DNA from: Gordius sp. MW1
Taxonomy: Eukaryota > Nematomorpha > Gordioida > Gordea > Gordiidae
Assembly: GCA_964036665.1 (NCBI GenBank)
Contig: OZ038528.1
Location: 11,724,501-11,788,500 of the forward strand
Reading direction: 5' to 3'
DNA length: 64,000 nucleotides
Both the position numbers and the translations under genes were made by a program. Positions within the stretch are counted from its first letter, which is position 1; the number at the start of each line of letters is the position of its first letter. The notes beneath the pieces are model-generated. The model was given only the letters and a program-made list of their open reading frames with translations, was not told where the DNA came from and made no database searches. Below, in pieces: positions 35,641 through 49,200 of this stretch.

Positions 35641-38600
35641 CAATCGAGGATAATAGGAATCTCAAATTGGCTTACTTTTATATATTTTTTCATGCTCTTT
35701 CACATAGAATCGAAAAAAAAAAATATTTTTACCTCAAAATTTTTCACATATTTTTCTTTGAACCGTATTCATCCGAAGAAAGTTGTCGTTTTCAGTAGTG
35801 GTTTCCATGATAAAAAGTAAAAATTTATCAGAATCAGAAAATTATTACTTTGAAATCATGATCGCATAGTGCATTTTTGAAAAATTAAGCACTCACGTTG
35901 CGATACAACAAACTAATCGCAACAATAAAACGTTGTCTTTTGTCAAAATGATAGTTCTCGCAGCTTAAAACCTCTTTTCGGAAGTCAATCGAGGATAATA
36001 GGATTCTCAAATTAGCTTACTTTTATATATTTTTTTATGCTCTTTCACATAGAATCGAAAAAAATAAATATTTTTACCTTAAAATTTTTCACATATTTTT
36101 CTTTGAACCGTATTCATCCGATGAAAGTTGTCGTTTTCAGACGTGGTTTCCATGATAAAAAGTAAAAATTTATCAGAATCAGAAAACTATTACTTTGAAA
36201 TCATGATCGCATAGTGCATTTTTGAAAAATTAAGCACTCACGTTGCGATACAACGTTGTCTTTTGTCAAAATGAGAGTTCTCGCAGCTTAAAACCTCTTT
36301 TCGGAAGTCAATCGAGGATAATAGGATTCTCAAATTGGCCTACTTTTATATATTTTTTCATGCTCTTTCACATGGAATCAAAAAAAAATATTTTTAACTC
36401 AAAATTTTTCACACATTTTTCTTTGAACCGTATTCATCCGATGAAAGTTGTCGTTTTCAGACGTGGTTTCCTTGATAAAAAGTAAAAATTTATCAGAATC
36501 AGAAAACTATTACTTTGAAATCATGATCGCATAGTGCATTTTTGAAAAATTAAGCACTCACGTTGCGATACAACAAACTAATCGCAACAATAAAACGTTG
36601 TCTTTTGTCAAAATGAGAGTTCTCGCAGCTTAAAACCTCTTTTCGGAAGTCAATCGAGAATAATAGGATTCTCAAATTGGCCTACTTTTATATATTTTTT
36701 CATGCTCTTTCACATGGAATCAAAAAAAAAATATTTTTACCTAAAAGTTTTTCACATATTTTTCTTTGAACCGTATTCATCCGATGAAAGTTGTCGTTTT
36801 CAGACGTGGTTTCCTTGATAAAAAGTAAAAATTTATCAGAATCAGAAAACTATTACTTTGAAATCATGATCGCATAGTGCATTTTTGAAAAATTAAGCAC
36901 TCACGTTGCGATACAACAAACTAATCGCAACAATAAAACGTTGTCTTTTGTCAAAATGATAGTTCTCGCAGCTTAAAACCTCTTTTCGGAAGTCAATCGA
37001 GGATAATAGGATTCTCAAATTGGCTTACTTTTATATATTTTTTTATGCTCTTTCACATAGAATCGAAAAAAATAAATATTTTTACCTTAAAATTTTCACA
37101 TATTTTTCTTTGAACCGTATTCATCCGATGAAAGTTGTCGTTTTCAGACGTGGTTTCCATGATAAAAAGTAAAAATTTATCAGAATCAGAAAACTATTAC
37201 TTTGAAATCATGATCGCATAGTGCATTTTTGAAAAATTAAGCACTCACGTTGCGATACAACGTTGTCTTTTGTCAAAATGATAGTTCTCGCAGCTTAAAA
37301 CCTCTTTTCGGAAGTCAATAGAGGATAATAGGATTCTCAAATTGGCCTACTTTTATATATTTTTCATGCTCTTTCACATAGAATCAAAAAAAAATATTTT
37401 TACCTCAAAATTTTTCACACATTTTTCTTTGAACCGTATTCATCCGATGAAAGTTGTCGTTTTCCGACGTGGTTTCCATGATAAAAAGTAAAAATTTATC
37501 AGAATCAGAAAACTATTACTTTGAAATCATGATCGCATAGTGCATTTTTGAAAAATTAAGCACTCACGTTGCGATACAACAAACTAATCGCAACAATAAA
37601 ACGTTGTCTTTTGTCAAAATGATAGTTCTCGCAGCTTAAAACCTCTTTTCGGAAGTCAATCGAGGATAATAGGATTCTCAAATTGGCTTACTTTTATATA
37701 TTTTTTTATGCTCTTTCACATAGAATCGAAAACAATAAATATTTTTACCTTAAAATTTTTCACATATTTTTCTTTGAACCGTATTCATCCGATGAAAGTT
37801 GTTGTTTTCAGACCTGGTTTCCATGATAAAAAGTAAAAATTTATCAGAATCAGAAAACTATTACTTTGAAATCATGATCGCATAGTGCATTTTTGAAAAA
37901 TTAAGCACTCACGTTGCGATACAACGTTGTCTTTTGTCAAAATGATAGTTCTCGCAGCTTAAAACCTCTTTTCGGAAGTCAATCGAGGATAATAGGATTC
38001 TCAAATTGGCCTACTTTTATATATTTTTTCATGCTCTTTCACATAGAATAAAAAAAAAATATTTTTACCTCATAATTTTCACACATTTTTCTTTGAACCG
38101 TATTCATCCGATGAAAGTTGTCGTTTTCAGACGTGGTTTCCTTGATAAAAAGTAAAAATTTATCAGAATCAGAAAACTATTACTTTGAAATCATGATCGC
38201 ATAGTGCATTTTTGAAAAATTAAGCACTCACGTTGCGATACAACAAACTAATCGCAACAATAAAACGTTGTCTTTTGTCAAAATGATAGTTCTCGCAGCT
38301 TAAAACCTCTTTTCGGAAGTCAATCGAGGATAATAGGATTCTCAAATTGGCTTACTTTTATATATTTTTTCATGCTCTTTCACATAGAATCGAAAAAAAA
38401 AAATATTTTTACCTCAAAATTTTTCACATATTTTTCTTTGAACCGTATTCATCCGAAGAAAGTTGTCGTTTTCAGACGTGGTTTCCATGATAAAAAGTAA
38501 AAATTTATCAGAATCAGAAAACTATTACTTTGAAATCAAGATCGCATAGTGCATTTTTGAAAAATTAAGCACTCACGTTGCGATACAACAAACTAATCGC

Positions 38601-38870
38601 AACAATAAAACGTTGTCTTTTGTCAAAATGATAGTTCTCGCAGCTTAAAACCTCTTTTCGGAAGTCAATCGAGGATAATAGGATTCTCAAATTGGCTTAC
38701 TTTTATATATTTTTTTATGCTCTTTCACATAGAATCGAAAAAAATAAATATTTTTACCTTAAAATTTTTCACATATTTTTCTTTGAACCGTATTCATCCG
38801 ATGAAAGTTGTCGTTTTCAGACGTGGTTTCCATGATAAAAAGTAAAAATTTATCAGAATCAGAAAACTAT
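35640..38870. repeat. ~3 kb block, partner at 42750-45640
   Basis: Shared chain of variants with the partner: GGAATCTC (GGAA at 35656; 42767), AAATTAGCTTAC (36011; 43122), GTCAAAATGAGAG in a short unit (36242; 43353), CACATGGAATC, AAAATTTTCACAT with one T less (about 37091; 43859), a short unit (37249; 44017) and AGACCTGG after TTGTTGTTTTC (37811; 44578). The shift is 7111 bp at first and 6768 later because this copy has one extra monomer. Between the copies the CAGTAGTGG (35795) and CACTCGTGG (42905) changes differ. GAAATCAAGATC near 38535 is private. Confidence 0.8.
36564..36907 (+). repeat. Extra monomer inside the 35.6-38.9 kb block
   Basis: The landmarks 36242, 36564, 36908, 37249 here correspond to 43353, 43675, 44017 in the partner, so one unit of about 343 bp is extra. 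It carries GTCAAAATGAGAG and CACATGGAATC like the short unit just before it, which suggests local duplication of these features in this copy, or loss of one unit in the partner. Confidence 0.7.
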
Positions 38871-41800
38871 TACTTTGAAATCATGATCGCATAGTGCATT
38901 TTTGAAAAATTAAGCACTCACGTTGCGATACAACGTTGTCTTTTGTCAAAATGATAGTTCTCGCAGCTTAAAACCTCTTTTCGGAAGTCAATCGAGGATA
39001 ATAGGATTCTCAAATTGGCCTACTTTTATATATTTTTTCATGCTCTTTCACATAGAATCAAAAAAAAAATATTTTTACCTCAAAATTTTTCACACATTTT
39101 TCTTTGAACCGTATTCATCCGATGAAAGTTGTCGTTTTCAGACGTGGGATCCTTGATAAAAAGGAAAAATTTATCAGAATCAGAAAACTATTACTTTGAA
39201 ATCATGATCGCATAGTGCATTTTTGAAAAATTAAGCACTCACGTTGCGATACAACAAACTAATCGCAACAATAAAACGTTGTCTTTTGTCAAAATGATAG
39301 TTTTCGCAGCTTAAAACCTCTTTTCGGAAGTTAATCGAGGATAATAGGATTCTCAAATTGGCTTACTTTTATATATTTTTTCATGCTCTTTCACATAGAA
39401 TCGAAAAAAAATAATATTTTTACCTCAAAATTTTTCACATATTTTTATTTGAACCGTATTCATCCGAAGAAAGTTGTCGTTTTCAGACGTGGTTTCCATG
39501 ATAAAAAGTAAAAATTTATCAGAATCAGAAAACTATTACTTTGAAATCATGATCGCATAGTGCATTTTTGAAAAATTAAGCACTCACGTTGCGATACAAC
39601 AAACCGCAACAATAAAACGTTGTCTTTTGTCAAAATGATAGTTCTCGCAGCTTAAAACCTCTTTTCGGAAGTCAATAGAGGATAATAGGATTCTCAAATT
39701 GGCCTACTTTTATATATTTTTTCATGCTCTTTCACATAGAATCGAAAAAATTAAATATTTTTACCTCAAAATTTTTCACATATTTTTCTTTGAACCGTAT
39801 TCATCCGATGAAAGTTGTCGTTTTCCGACGTGGTTTCCATGATAAAAAGTAAAAATTTATCAGAATCAAAAAACTATTACTTTGAAATCATGATCGCATA
39901 GTGCATTTTTGAAAAATTAAGCACCCACGTTGCGATACAACAAACTAATCGCAACAATAAAACGTTGTCGTTTGTCAAAATGATAGTTCTCGCAGCTTAA
40001 AACCTCTTTTCGGAAGTCAATCGAGGATAATAGGAATCTCAAATTGGCTTACTTTTATATATTTTTTCATGCTCTTTCACATAGAATCGAAAAAAAAAAT
40101 ATTTTTACCTCAAAATTTTTCACATATTTTTCTTTGAACCGTATTCATCCGAAGAAAGTTGTCGTTTTCACTCGTGGTTTCCATGATAAAAAGTAAAAAT
40201 TTATCAGAATCAGAAAACTATTACTTTGAAATCATGATCGCATAGTGCATTTTTGAAAAATTAAGCACTCACGTTGCGATACAACAAACTAATCGCAACA
40301 ATAAAACGTTGTCTTTTGTCAAAATGATAGTTCTCGCAGCTTAAAACCTCTTTTCGGAAGTCAATCGAGGATAATAGGATTCTCAAATTGGCTTACTTTT
40401 ATATATTTTTTTATGCTCTTTCACATAGAATCGAAAAAAATAAATATTTTTACCTTAAAATTTTTCACATATTTTTCTTTGAACCGTATTCATCCGATGA
40501 AAGTTGTCGTTTTCAGACGTGGTTTCCATGATAAAAAGTAAAAATTTATCAGAATCAGAAAACTATTACTTTGAAATCATGATCGCATAGTGCATTTTTG
40601 AAAAATTAAGCACCCACGTTGCGATACAACAAACTAATCGCAACAATAAAACGTTGTCGTTTGTCAAAATGATAGTTCTCGCAGCTTAAAACCTCTTTTC
40701 GGAAGTCAATAGAGGATAATAGGATTCTCAAATTGGCCTACTTTTATATATTTTTTCATGCTCTTTCACATAGAATCGAAAAAATTAAATATTTTTACCT
40801 CAAAATTTTTCACATATTTTTCTTTGAACCGTATTCATCCGATGAAAGTTGTCGTTTTCCGACGTGGTTTCCATGATAAAAAGTAAAAATTTATCAGAAT
40901 CAAAAAACTATTACTTTGAAATCATGATCGCATAGTGCATTTTTGAAAAATTAAGCATCCACGTTGCGATACAACAAACTAATCGCAACAATAAAACGTT
41001 GTCGTTTGTCAAAATGATAGTTCTCGCAGCTTAAAACCTCTTTTCGGAAGTCAATCGAGGATAATAGGAATCTCAAATTGGCTTACTTTTATATATTTTT
41101 TCATGCTCTTTCACATAGAATCGAAAAAAAAAATATTTTTACCTCAAAATTTTTCACATATTTTTCTTTGAACCGTATTCATCCGAAGAAAGTTGTCGTT
41201 TTCAGACGTGGTTTCCATGATAAAAAGTAAAAATTTATCAGAATCAGAAAACTATTACTTTGAAATCATGATCGCATAGTGCATTTTTGAAAAATTAAGC
41301 ACTCACGTTGCGATACAACAAACTAATCGCAACAATAAAACGTTGTCTTTTGTCAAAATGATAGTTCTCGCAGCTTAAAACCTCTTTTCGGAAGTCAATC
41401 GAGGATAATAGGATTCTCAAATTGGCTTACTTTTATATATTTTTTTATGCTCTTTCACATAGAATCGAAAAAAATAAATATTTTTACCTTAAAATTTTTC
41501 ACATATTTTTCTTTGAACCGTATTCATCCGATGAAAGTTGTCGTTTTCAGACGTGGTTTCCATGATAAAAAGTAAAAATTTATCAGAATCAGAAAACTAT
41601 TACTTTTAAATCATGATCGCATAGTGCATTTTTGAAAAATTAAGCACTCACGTTGCGATACAACGTTGTCTTTTGTCAAAATGATAGTTCTCGCAGCTTA
41701 AAACCTCTTTTCGGAAGTCAATCGAGGATAATAGGATTCTCAAATTGGCCTACTTTTATATATTTTTTCATGCTCTTTCACATAGAATCAAAAAAAAAAT

Positions 41801-43220
41801 ATTTTTACCTCAAAATTTTTCACACATTTTTCTTTGAACCGTATTCATCCGATGAAAGTTGTCGTTTTCAGACGTGGGATCCTTGATAAAAAGGAAAAAT
41901 TTATCAGAATCAGAAAACTATTACTTTGAAATCATGATCGCATAGTGCATTTTTGAAAAATTAAGCACTCACGTTGCGATACAACAAACTAATCGCAACA
42001 ATAAAACGTTGTCTTTTGTCAAAATGATAGTTTTCGCAGCTTAAAACCTCTTTTCGGAAGTTAATCGAGGATAATAGGATTCTTAAATTGGCTTACTTTT
42101 ATATATTTTTTCATGCTCTTTCACATAGAATCGAAAAAAAATAATATTTTTACCTCAAAATTTTTCACATATTTTTCTTTGAACCGTATTCATCCGAAGA
42201 AAGTTGTCGTTTTCAGACGTGGTTTCCATGATAAAAAGTAAAAATTTATCAGAATCAGAAAACTATTACTTTGAAATCATGATCGCATAGTGCATTTTTG
42301 AAAAATTAAGCACTCACGTTGCGATACAACAAACTAATCGCAACAATAAAACGTTGTCTTTTGTCAAAATGATAGTTCTCGCAGCTTAAAACCTCTTTTC
42401 GGAAGTCAATAGAGGATAATAGGATTCTCAAATTGGCCTACTTTTATATATTTTTTCATGCTCTTTCACATAGAATCGAAAAAATTAAATATTTTTACCT
42501 CAAAATTTTTCACATATTTTTCTTTGAACCGTATTCATCCGATGAAAGTTGTCGTTTTCCGACGTGGTTTCCATGATAAAAAGTAAAAATTTATCAGAAT
42601 CAAAAAACTATTACTTTGAAATCATGATCGCATAGTGCATTTTTGAAAAATTAAGCACCCACGTTGCGATACAACAAACTAATCGCAACAATAAAACGTT
42701 GTCGTTTGTCAAAATGATAGTTCTCGCAGCTTAAAACCTCTTTTCGGAAGTCAATCGAGGATAATAGGAATCTCAAATTGGCTTACTTTTATATATTTTT
42801 TCATGCTCTTTCACATAGAATCGAAAAAAAAAAATATTTTTACCTCAAAATTTTTCACATATTTTTCTTTGAACCGTATTCATCCGAAGAAAGTTGTCGT
42901 TTTCACTCGTGGTTTCCATGATAAAAAGTAAAAATTTATCAGAATCAGAAAACTATTACTTTGAAATCATGATCGCATAGTGCATTTTTGAAAAATTAAG
43001 CACTCACGTTGCGATACAACAAACTAATCGCAACAATAAAACGTTGTCTTTTGTCAAAATGATAGTTCTCGCAGCTTAAAACCTCTTTTCGGAAGTCAAT
43101 CGAGGATAATAGGATTCTCAAATTAGCTTACTTTTATATATTTTTTTATGCTCTTTCACATAGAATCGAAAAAAATAAATATTTTTACCTTAAAATTTTT
43201 CACATATTTTTCTTTGAACC
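38360..43220. repeat. Overlapping blocks at 2730/2734 and 1034 bp shifts
   Basis: About 38360-40600 matches 41090-43330: short landmark (38922; 41652), GGATCC (39147; 41877), AAAAAGGAAAAA, GAAGTTAATCG (about 39328; 42058) and CACTCGTGG (40171; 42905). The shift grows from 2730 to 2734 because TAAT is lost in the hairpin near 39605. Within this, AAAAAATTAAAT (TTAAAT at 39751; 40785) with CACCCACG and TTGTCGTTTGTC marks a three-monomer shift of 1034 bp. CATCCACG (about 40957) is a private change. GATCCTTGATAAAAAGG is shared with the 29.5-32.8 kb pentamer. Confidence 0.75.
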
Positions 43221-45640
43221 GTATTCATCCGATGAAAGTTGTCGTTTTCAGACGTGGTTTCCATGATAAAAAGTAAAAATTTACCAGAATCAGAAAACTA
43301 TTACTTTGAAATCATGATCGCATAGTGCATTTTTGAAAAATTAAGCACTCACGTTGCGATACAACGTTGTCTTTTGTCAAAATGAGAGTTCTCGCAGCTT
43401 AAAACCTCTTTTCGGAAGTCAATCGAGGATAATAGGATTCTCAAATTGGCCTACTTTTATATATTTTTTCATGCTCTTTCACATGGAATCAAAAAAAAAT
43501 ATTTTTACCTCAAAATTTTTCACACATTTTTCTTTGAACCGTATTCATCCGATGAAAGTTGTCGTTTTCAGACGTGGTTTCCTTGATAAAAAGTAAAAAT
43601 TTATCAGAATCAGAAAACTATTACTTTGAAATCATGATCGCATAGTGCATTTTTGAAAAATTAAGCACTCACGTTGCGATACAACAAACTAATCGCAACA
43701 ATAAAACGTTGTCTTTTGTCAAAATGATAGTTCTCGCAGCTTAAAACCTCTTTTCGGAAGTCAATCGAGGATAATAGGATTCTCAAATTGGCTTACTTTT
43801 ATATATTTTTTTATGCTCTTTCACATAGAATCGAAAAAAATAAATATTTTTACCTTAAAATTTTCACATATTTTTCTTTGAACCGTATTCATCCGATGAA
43901 AGTTGTCGTTTTCAGACGTGGTTTCCATGATAAAAAGTAAAAATTTATCAGAATCAGAAAACTATTACTTTGAAATCATGATCGCATAGTGCATTTTTGA
44001 AAAATTAAGCACTCACGTTGCGATACAACGTTGTCTTTTGTCAAAATGATAGTTCTCGCAGCTTAAAACCTCTTTTCGGAAGTCAATAGAGGATAATAGG
44101 ATTCTCAAATTGGCCTACTTTTATATATTTTTCATGCTCTTTCACATAGAATCAAAAAAAAATATTTTTACCTCAAAATTTTTCACACATTTTTCTTTGA
44201 ACCGTATTCATCCGATGAAAGTTGTCGTTTTCCGACGTGGTTTCCATGATAAAAAGTAAAAATTTATCAGAATCAGAAAACTATTACTTTGAAATCATGA
44301 TCGCATAGTGCATTTTTGAAAAATTAAGCACTCACGTTGCGATACAACAAACTAATCGCAACAATAAAACGTTGTCTTTTGTCAAAATGATAGTTCTCGC
44401 AGCTTAAAACCTCTTTTCGGAAGTCAATCGAGGATAATAGGATTCTCAAATTGGCTTACTTTTATATATTTTTTTATGCTCTTTCACATAGAATCGAAAC
44501 AATAAATATTTTTACCTTAAAATTTTTCACATATTTTTCTTTGAACCGTATTCATCCGATGAAAGTTGTTGTTTTCAGACCTGGTTTCCATGATAAAAAG
44601 TAAAAATTTATCAGAATCAGAAAACTATTACTTTGAAATCATGATCGCATAGTGCATTTTTGAAAAATTAAGCACTCACGTTGCGATACAACGTTGTCTT
44701 TTGTCAAAATGATAGTTCTCGCAGCTTAAAACCTCTTTTCGGAAGTCAATCGAGGATAATAGGATTCTCAAATTGGCCTACTTTTATATATTTTTTCATG
44801 CTCTTTCACATAGAATCAAAAAAAAATATTTTTACCTCAAAATTTTCACACATTTTTCTTTGAACCGTATTCATCCGATGAAAGTTGTCGTTTTCAGACG
44901 TGGTTTCCTTGATAAAAAGTAAAAATTTATCAGAATCAGAAAACTATTACTTTGAAATCATGATCGCATAGTGCATTTTTGAAAAATTAAGCACTCACGT
45001 TGCGATACAACAAACTAATCGCAACAATAAAACGTTGTCTTTTGTCAAAATGATAGTTCTCGCAGCTTAAAACCTCTTTTCGGAAGTCAATCGAGGATAA
45101 TAGGATTCTCAAATTGGCTTACTTTTATATATTTTTTCATGCTCTTTCACATAGAATCGAAAAAAAAAATATTTTTACCTCAAAATTTTTCACATATTTT
45201 TCTTTGAACCGTATTCATCCGAAGAAAGTTGTCGTTTTCAGACGTGGTTTCCATGATAAAAAGTAAAAATTTATCAGAATCAGAAAACTATTACTTTGAA
45301 ATCATGATCGCATAGTGCATTTTTGAAAAATTAAGCACTCACGTTGCGATACAACAAACTAATCGCAACAATAAAACGTTGTCTTTTGTCAAAATGATAG
45401 TTCTCGCAGCTTAAAACCTCTTTTCGGAAGTCAATCGAGGATAATAGGATTCTCAAATTGGCTTACTTTTATATATTTTTTTATGCTCTTTCACATAGAA
45501 TCGAAAAAAATAAATATTTTTACCTTAAAATTTTTCACATATTTTTCTTTGAACCGTATTCATCCGATGAAAGTTGTCGTTTTCAGACGTGGTTTCCATG
45601 ATAAAAAGTAAAAATTTATCAGAATCAGAAAACTATTACT
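42750..45640. repeat. ~2.9 kb block, partner at 35640-38870
   Basis: Second copy of the block at 35.6-38.9 kb, one monomer shorter. It overlaps at its left side with the second copy of the 2730-bp duplication, so breakpoints of two events lie close together near 43.1-43.3 kb. A private ATTTACCAGAATC change is at about 43283. The part 44370-44880, with CGAAACAATAAAT and AGACCTGG, is repeated again at 46750-47270 (shift 2385; short landmark 44680 and 47065). Confidence 0.78.
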
Positions 45641-45734
45641 TTAAAATCATGATCGCATAGTGCATTTTTGAAAAATTAAGCACTCACGTTGCGATACAAC
45701 AAACTAATCGCAACAATAAAACGTTGTCTTTTGT

Positions 45735-45750
45735 CATAATAATAGTTCTC
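45735..45750 (+). other. GTCATAAT variant marking the right third of the array
   Basis: Long units right of about 45.7 kb often read TTTTGTCATAATGATAG or TTTTGTCATAATAATAG where the rest of the array has TTTTGTCAAAATGATAG. First seen near 45735 and last near 63570. I saw none to the left of 45.7 kb. Together with the CACGTG change this defines a local subfamily spread by the 6170-bp doubling. Confidence 0.75.
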
Positions 45751-46273
45751 GCAGCTTAAAACCTCTTTTCGGAAGTCAATCGAGGATAATAGGATTCTCA
45801 AATTGGCCTACTTTTATATGTTTTTTCATGCTCTTTCACATAGAATCAAAAAAAAAATATTTTTAACTCAAAATTTTTCACATATTTTTCTTTGAACCGT
45901 ATTCATCCGATGAAAGTTGTCGTTTTCAGACGTGGTTTCCTTGATAAAAAGTAAAAATTTATCAGAATCAGAAAACTATTACTTTGAAATCATGATCGCA
46001 TAGTGCATTTTTGAAAAATTAAGCACTCACGTTGCGATACAACAAACTAATCGCAACAATAAAACGTTGTCTTTTGTCATAATGATAGTTCTCGCAGCTT
46101 AAAACCTCTTTTCGGAAGTCAATCGATGATAATAGGATTCTCAAATTGGCCTACTTTTATATATTTTTTCATGCTCTTTCACATAGAATCGAAAAAAATA
46201 AATATTTTTACCTCAAAATTTTTCACATATTTTTCTTTCAACCGTATTCATCCGATGAAAGTTGTCGTTTTCT

Positions 46274-46279
46274 CACGTG
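46274..46279. other. CACGTG (E-box/G-box) variant, first of 19
   Basis: In 19 monomers TTTCAGACGTGG is replaced by TTTCTCACGTGG, giving the palindrome CACGTG: starts at 46274, 46619, 47971, 48316, 48658, 49004, 50037, 51068, the same eight plus 6170 (52444, 52789, 54141, 54486, 54828, 55174, 56207, 57238), and 59302, 61362, 63768. None was seen left of 46 kb. CACGTG is the core bound by bHLH factors in animals and fungi and bHLH/bZIP factors in plants; binding here is not shown. Confidence 0.85.
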
Positions 46280-49200
46280 GTTTCCATGATAAAAAGTAAA
46301 AATTTATCAGAATCAGAAAACTATTACTTTGAAATCATGATCGCATAGTGCATTTTTGAAAAATTAAGCACTCACGTTGCGATACAACAAACTAATCGCA
46401 ACAATAAAACGTTGTCTTTTGTCATAATAATAGTTCTCGCAGCTTAAAACCTCTTTTCGGAAGTCAATCGATGATAATAGGATTCTCAAATTGGCCTACT
46501 TTTATATATTTTTTCATGCTCTTTCACATAGAATCGAAAAAAATAAATATTTTTACCTCAAAATTTTTCACATATTTTTCTTTCAACCGTATTCATCCGA
46601 TGAAAGTTGTCGTTTTCTCACGTGGTTTCCATGATAAAAAGTAAAAATTTATCAGAATCAGAAAACTATTACTTTGAAATCATGATCGCATAGTGCATTT
46701 TTGAAAAATTAAGCACTCACGTTGCGATACAACAAACTAATCGCAACAATAAAACGTTGTCTTTTGTCAAAATGATAGTTCTCGCAGCTTAAAACCTCTT
46801 TTCGGAAGTCAATCGAGGATAATAGGATTCTCAAATTGGCTTACTTTTATATATTTTTTTATGCTCTTTCACATAGAATCGAAACAATAAATATTTTTAC
46901 CTTAAAATTTTTCACATATTTTTCTTTGAACCGTATTCATCCGATGAAAGTTGTTGTTTTCAGACCTGGTTTCCATGATAAAAAGTAAAAATTTATCAGA
47001 ATCAGAAAACTATTACTTTGAAATCATGATCGCATAGTGCATTTTTGAAAAATTAAGCACTCACGTTGCGATACAACGTTGTCTTTTGTCAAAATGATAG
47101 TTCTCGCAGCTTAAAACCTCTTTTCGGAAGTCAATCGAGGATAATAGGATTCTCAAATTGGCCTACTTTTATATATTTTTTCATGCTCTTTCACATAGAA
47201 TCAAAAAAAAATATTTTTACCTCAAAATTTTCACACATTTTTCTTTGAACCGTATTCATCCGATGAAAGTTGTCGTTTTCCGACGTGGTTTCCATGATAA
47301 AAAGTAAAAATTTATCAGAATCAGAAAACTATTACTTTGAAATCATGATCGCATAGTGCATTTTTGAAAAATTAAGCACTCACGTTGCGATACAACAAAC
47401 TAATCGCAACAATAAAACGTTGTCTTTTGTCAAAATGATAGTTCTCGCAGCTTAAAACCTCTTTTCGGAAGTCAATCGAGAATAATAGGATTCTCAAATT
47501 GGCCTACTTTTATATATTTTTTTATGCTCTTTCACATAGAATCGAAAAAAATAAATATTTTTACCTTAAAATTTTCACATATTTTTCTTTGAACCGTATT
47601 CATCCGATGAAAGTTGTCGTTTTCAGACGTGGTTTCCATGATAAAAAGTAAAAATTTATCAGAATCAGAAAACTATTACTTTGAAATCATGATCGCATAG
47701 TGCATTTTTGAAAAATTAAGCACTCACGTTGCGATACAACAAACTAATCGCAACAATAAAACGTTGTCTTTTGTCAAAATGATAGTTCTCGCAGCTTAAA
47801 ACCTCTTTTCGGAAGTCAATCGAGAATAATAGGATTCTCAAATTGGCCTACTTTTATATATTTTTTTATGCTCTTTCACATAGAATCGAAAAAAATAAAT
47901 ATTTTTACCTCAAAATTTTTTACATATTTTTCTTTCAACCGTATTCATCCGATGAAAGTTGTCGTTTTCTCACGTGGTTTCCATGATAAAAAGTAAAAAT
48001 TTATCAGAATCAGAAAACTATTACTTTGAAATCATGATCGCATAGTGCATTTTTGAAAAATTAAGCACTCACGTTGCGATACAACAAACTAATCGCAACA
48101 ATAAAACGTTGTCTTTTGTCATAATAATAGTTCTCGCAGCTTAAAACCTCTTTTCGGAAGTCAATCGATGATAATAGGATTCTCAAATTGGCCTACTTTT
48201 ATATATTTTTTCATGCTCTTTCACATAGAATCGAAAAAAATAAATATTTTTACCTCAAAATTTTTCACATATTTTTCTTTCAACCGTATTCATCCGATGA
48301 AAGTTGTCGTTTTCTCACGTGGTTTCCATGATAAAAAGTAAAAATTTATCAGAATCAGAAAACTATTACTTTGAAATCATGATCGCATAGTGCATTTTTG
48401 AAAAATTAAGCACTCACGTTGCGATACAACAAACTAATCGCAACAATAAAACGTTGTCTTTTGTCATAATAATAGTTCTCGCAGCTTAAAACCTCTTTTC
48501 GGAAGTCAATCGAGGATAATAGGATTCTCAAATTGGCCTACTTTTATATGTTTTTTCATGCTCTTTCACATAGAATCAAAAAAAAATATTTTTAACTCAA
48601 AATTTTTCACATATTTTTCTTTCAACCGTATTCATCCGATGAAAGTTGTCGTTTTCTCACGTGGTTTCCATAATAAAAAGTAAAAATTTATCAGAATCAG
48701 AAAACTATTACTTTGAAATCATGATCGCATAGTGCATTTTTGAAAAATTAAGCACTCACGTTGCGATACAACAAACTAATCGCAACAATAAAACGTTGTC
48801 TTTTGTCATAATGATAGTTCTCGCAGCTTAAAACCTCTTTTCGGAAGTCAATCGAGGATAATAGGATTCTCAAATTGGCCTACTTTTATATGTTTTTTCA
48901 TGCTCTTTTACATAGAATCGAAAAAAAATAAATATTTTTACCTCAAAATTTTTCACATATTTTTCTTTCAACCGTATTCATCCGATGAAAGTTGTCGTTT
49001 TCTCACGTGGTTTCCATAATAAAAAGTAAAAATTTATCAGAATCAGAAAACTATTACTTTGAAATCATGATCGCATAGTGCATTTTTGAAAAATTAAGCA
49101 CTCACGTTGCGATACAACAAACTAATCGCAACAATAAAACGTTGTCTTTTGTCAAAATGATAGTTCTCGCAGCTTAAAACCTCTTTTCGGAAGTCAATCG

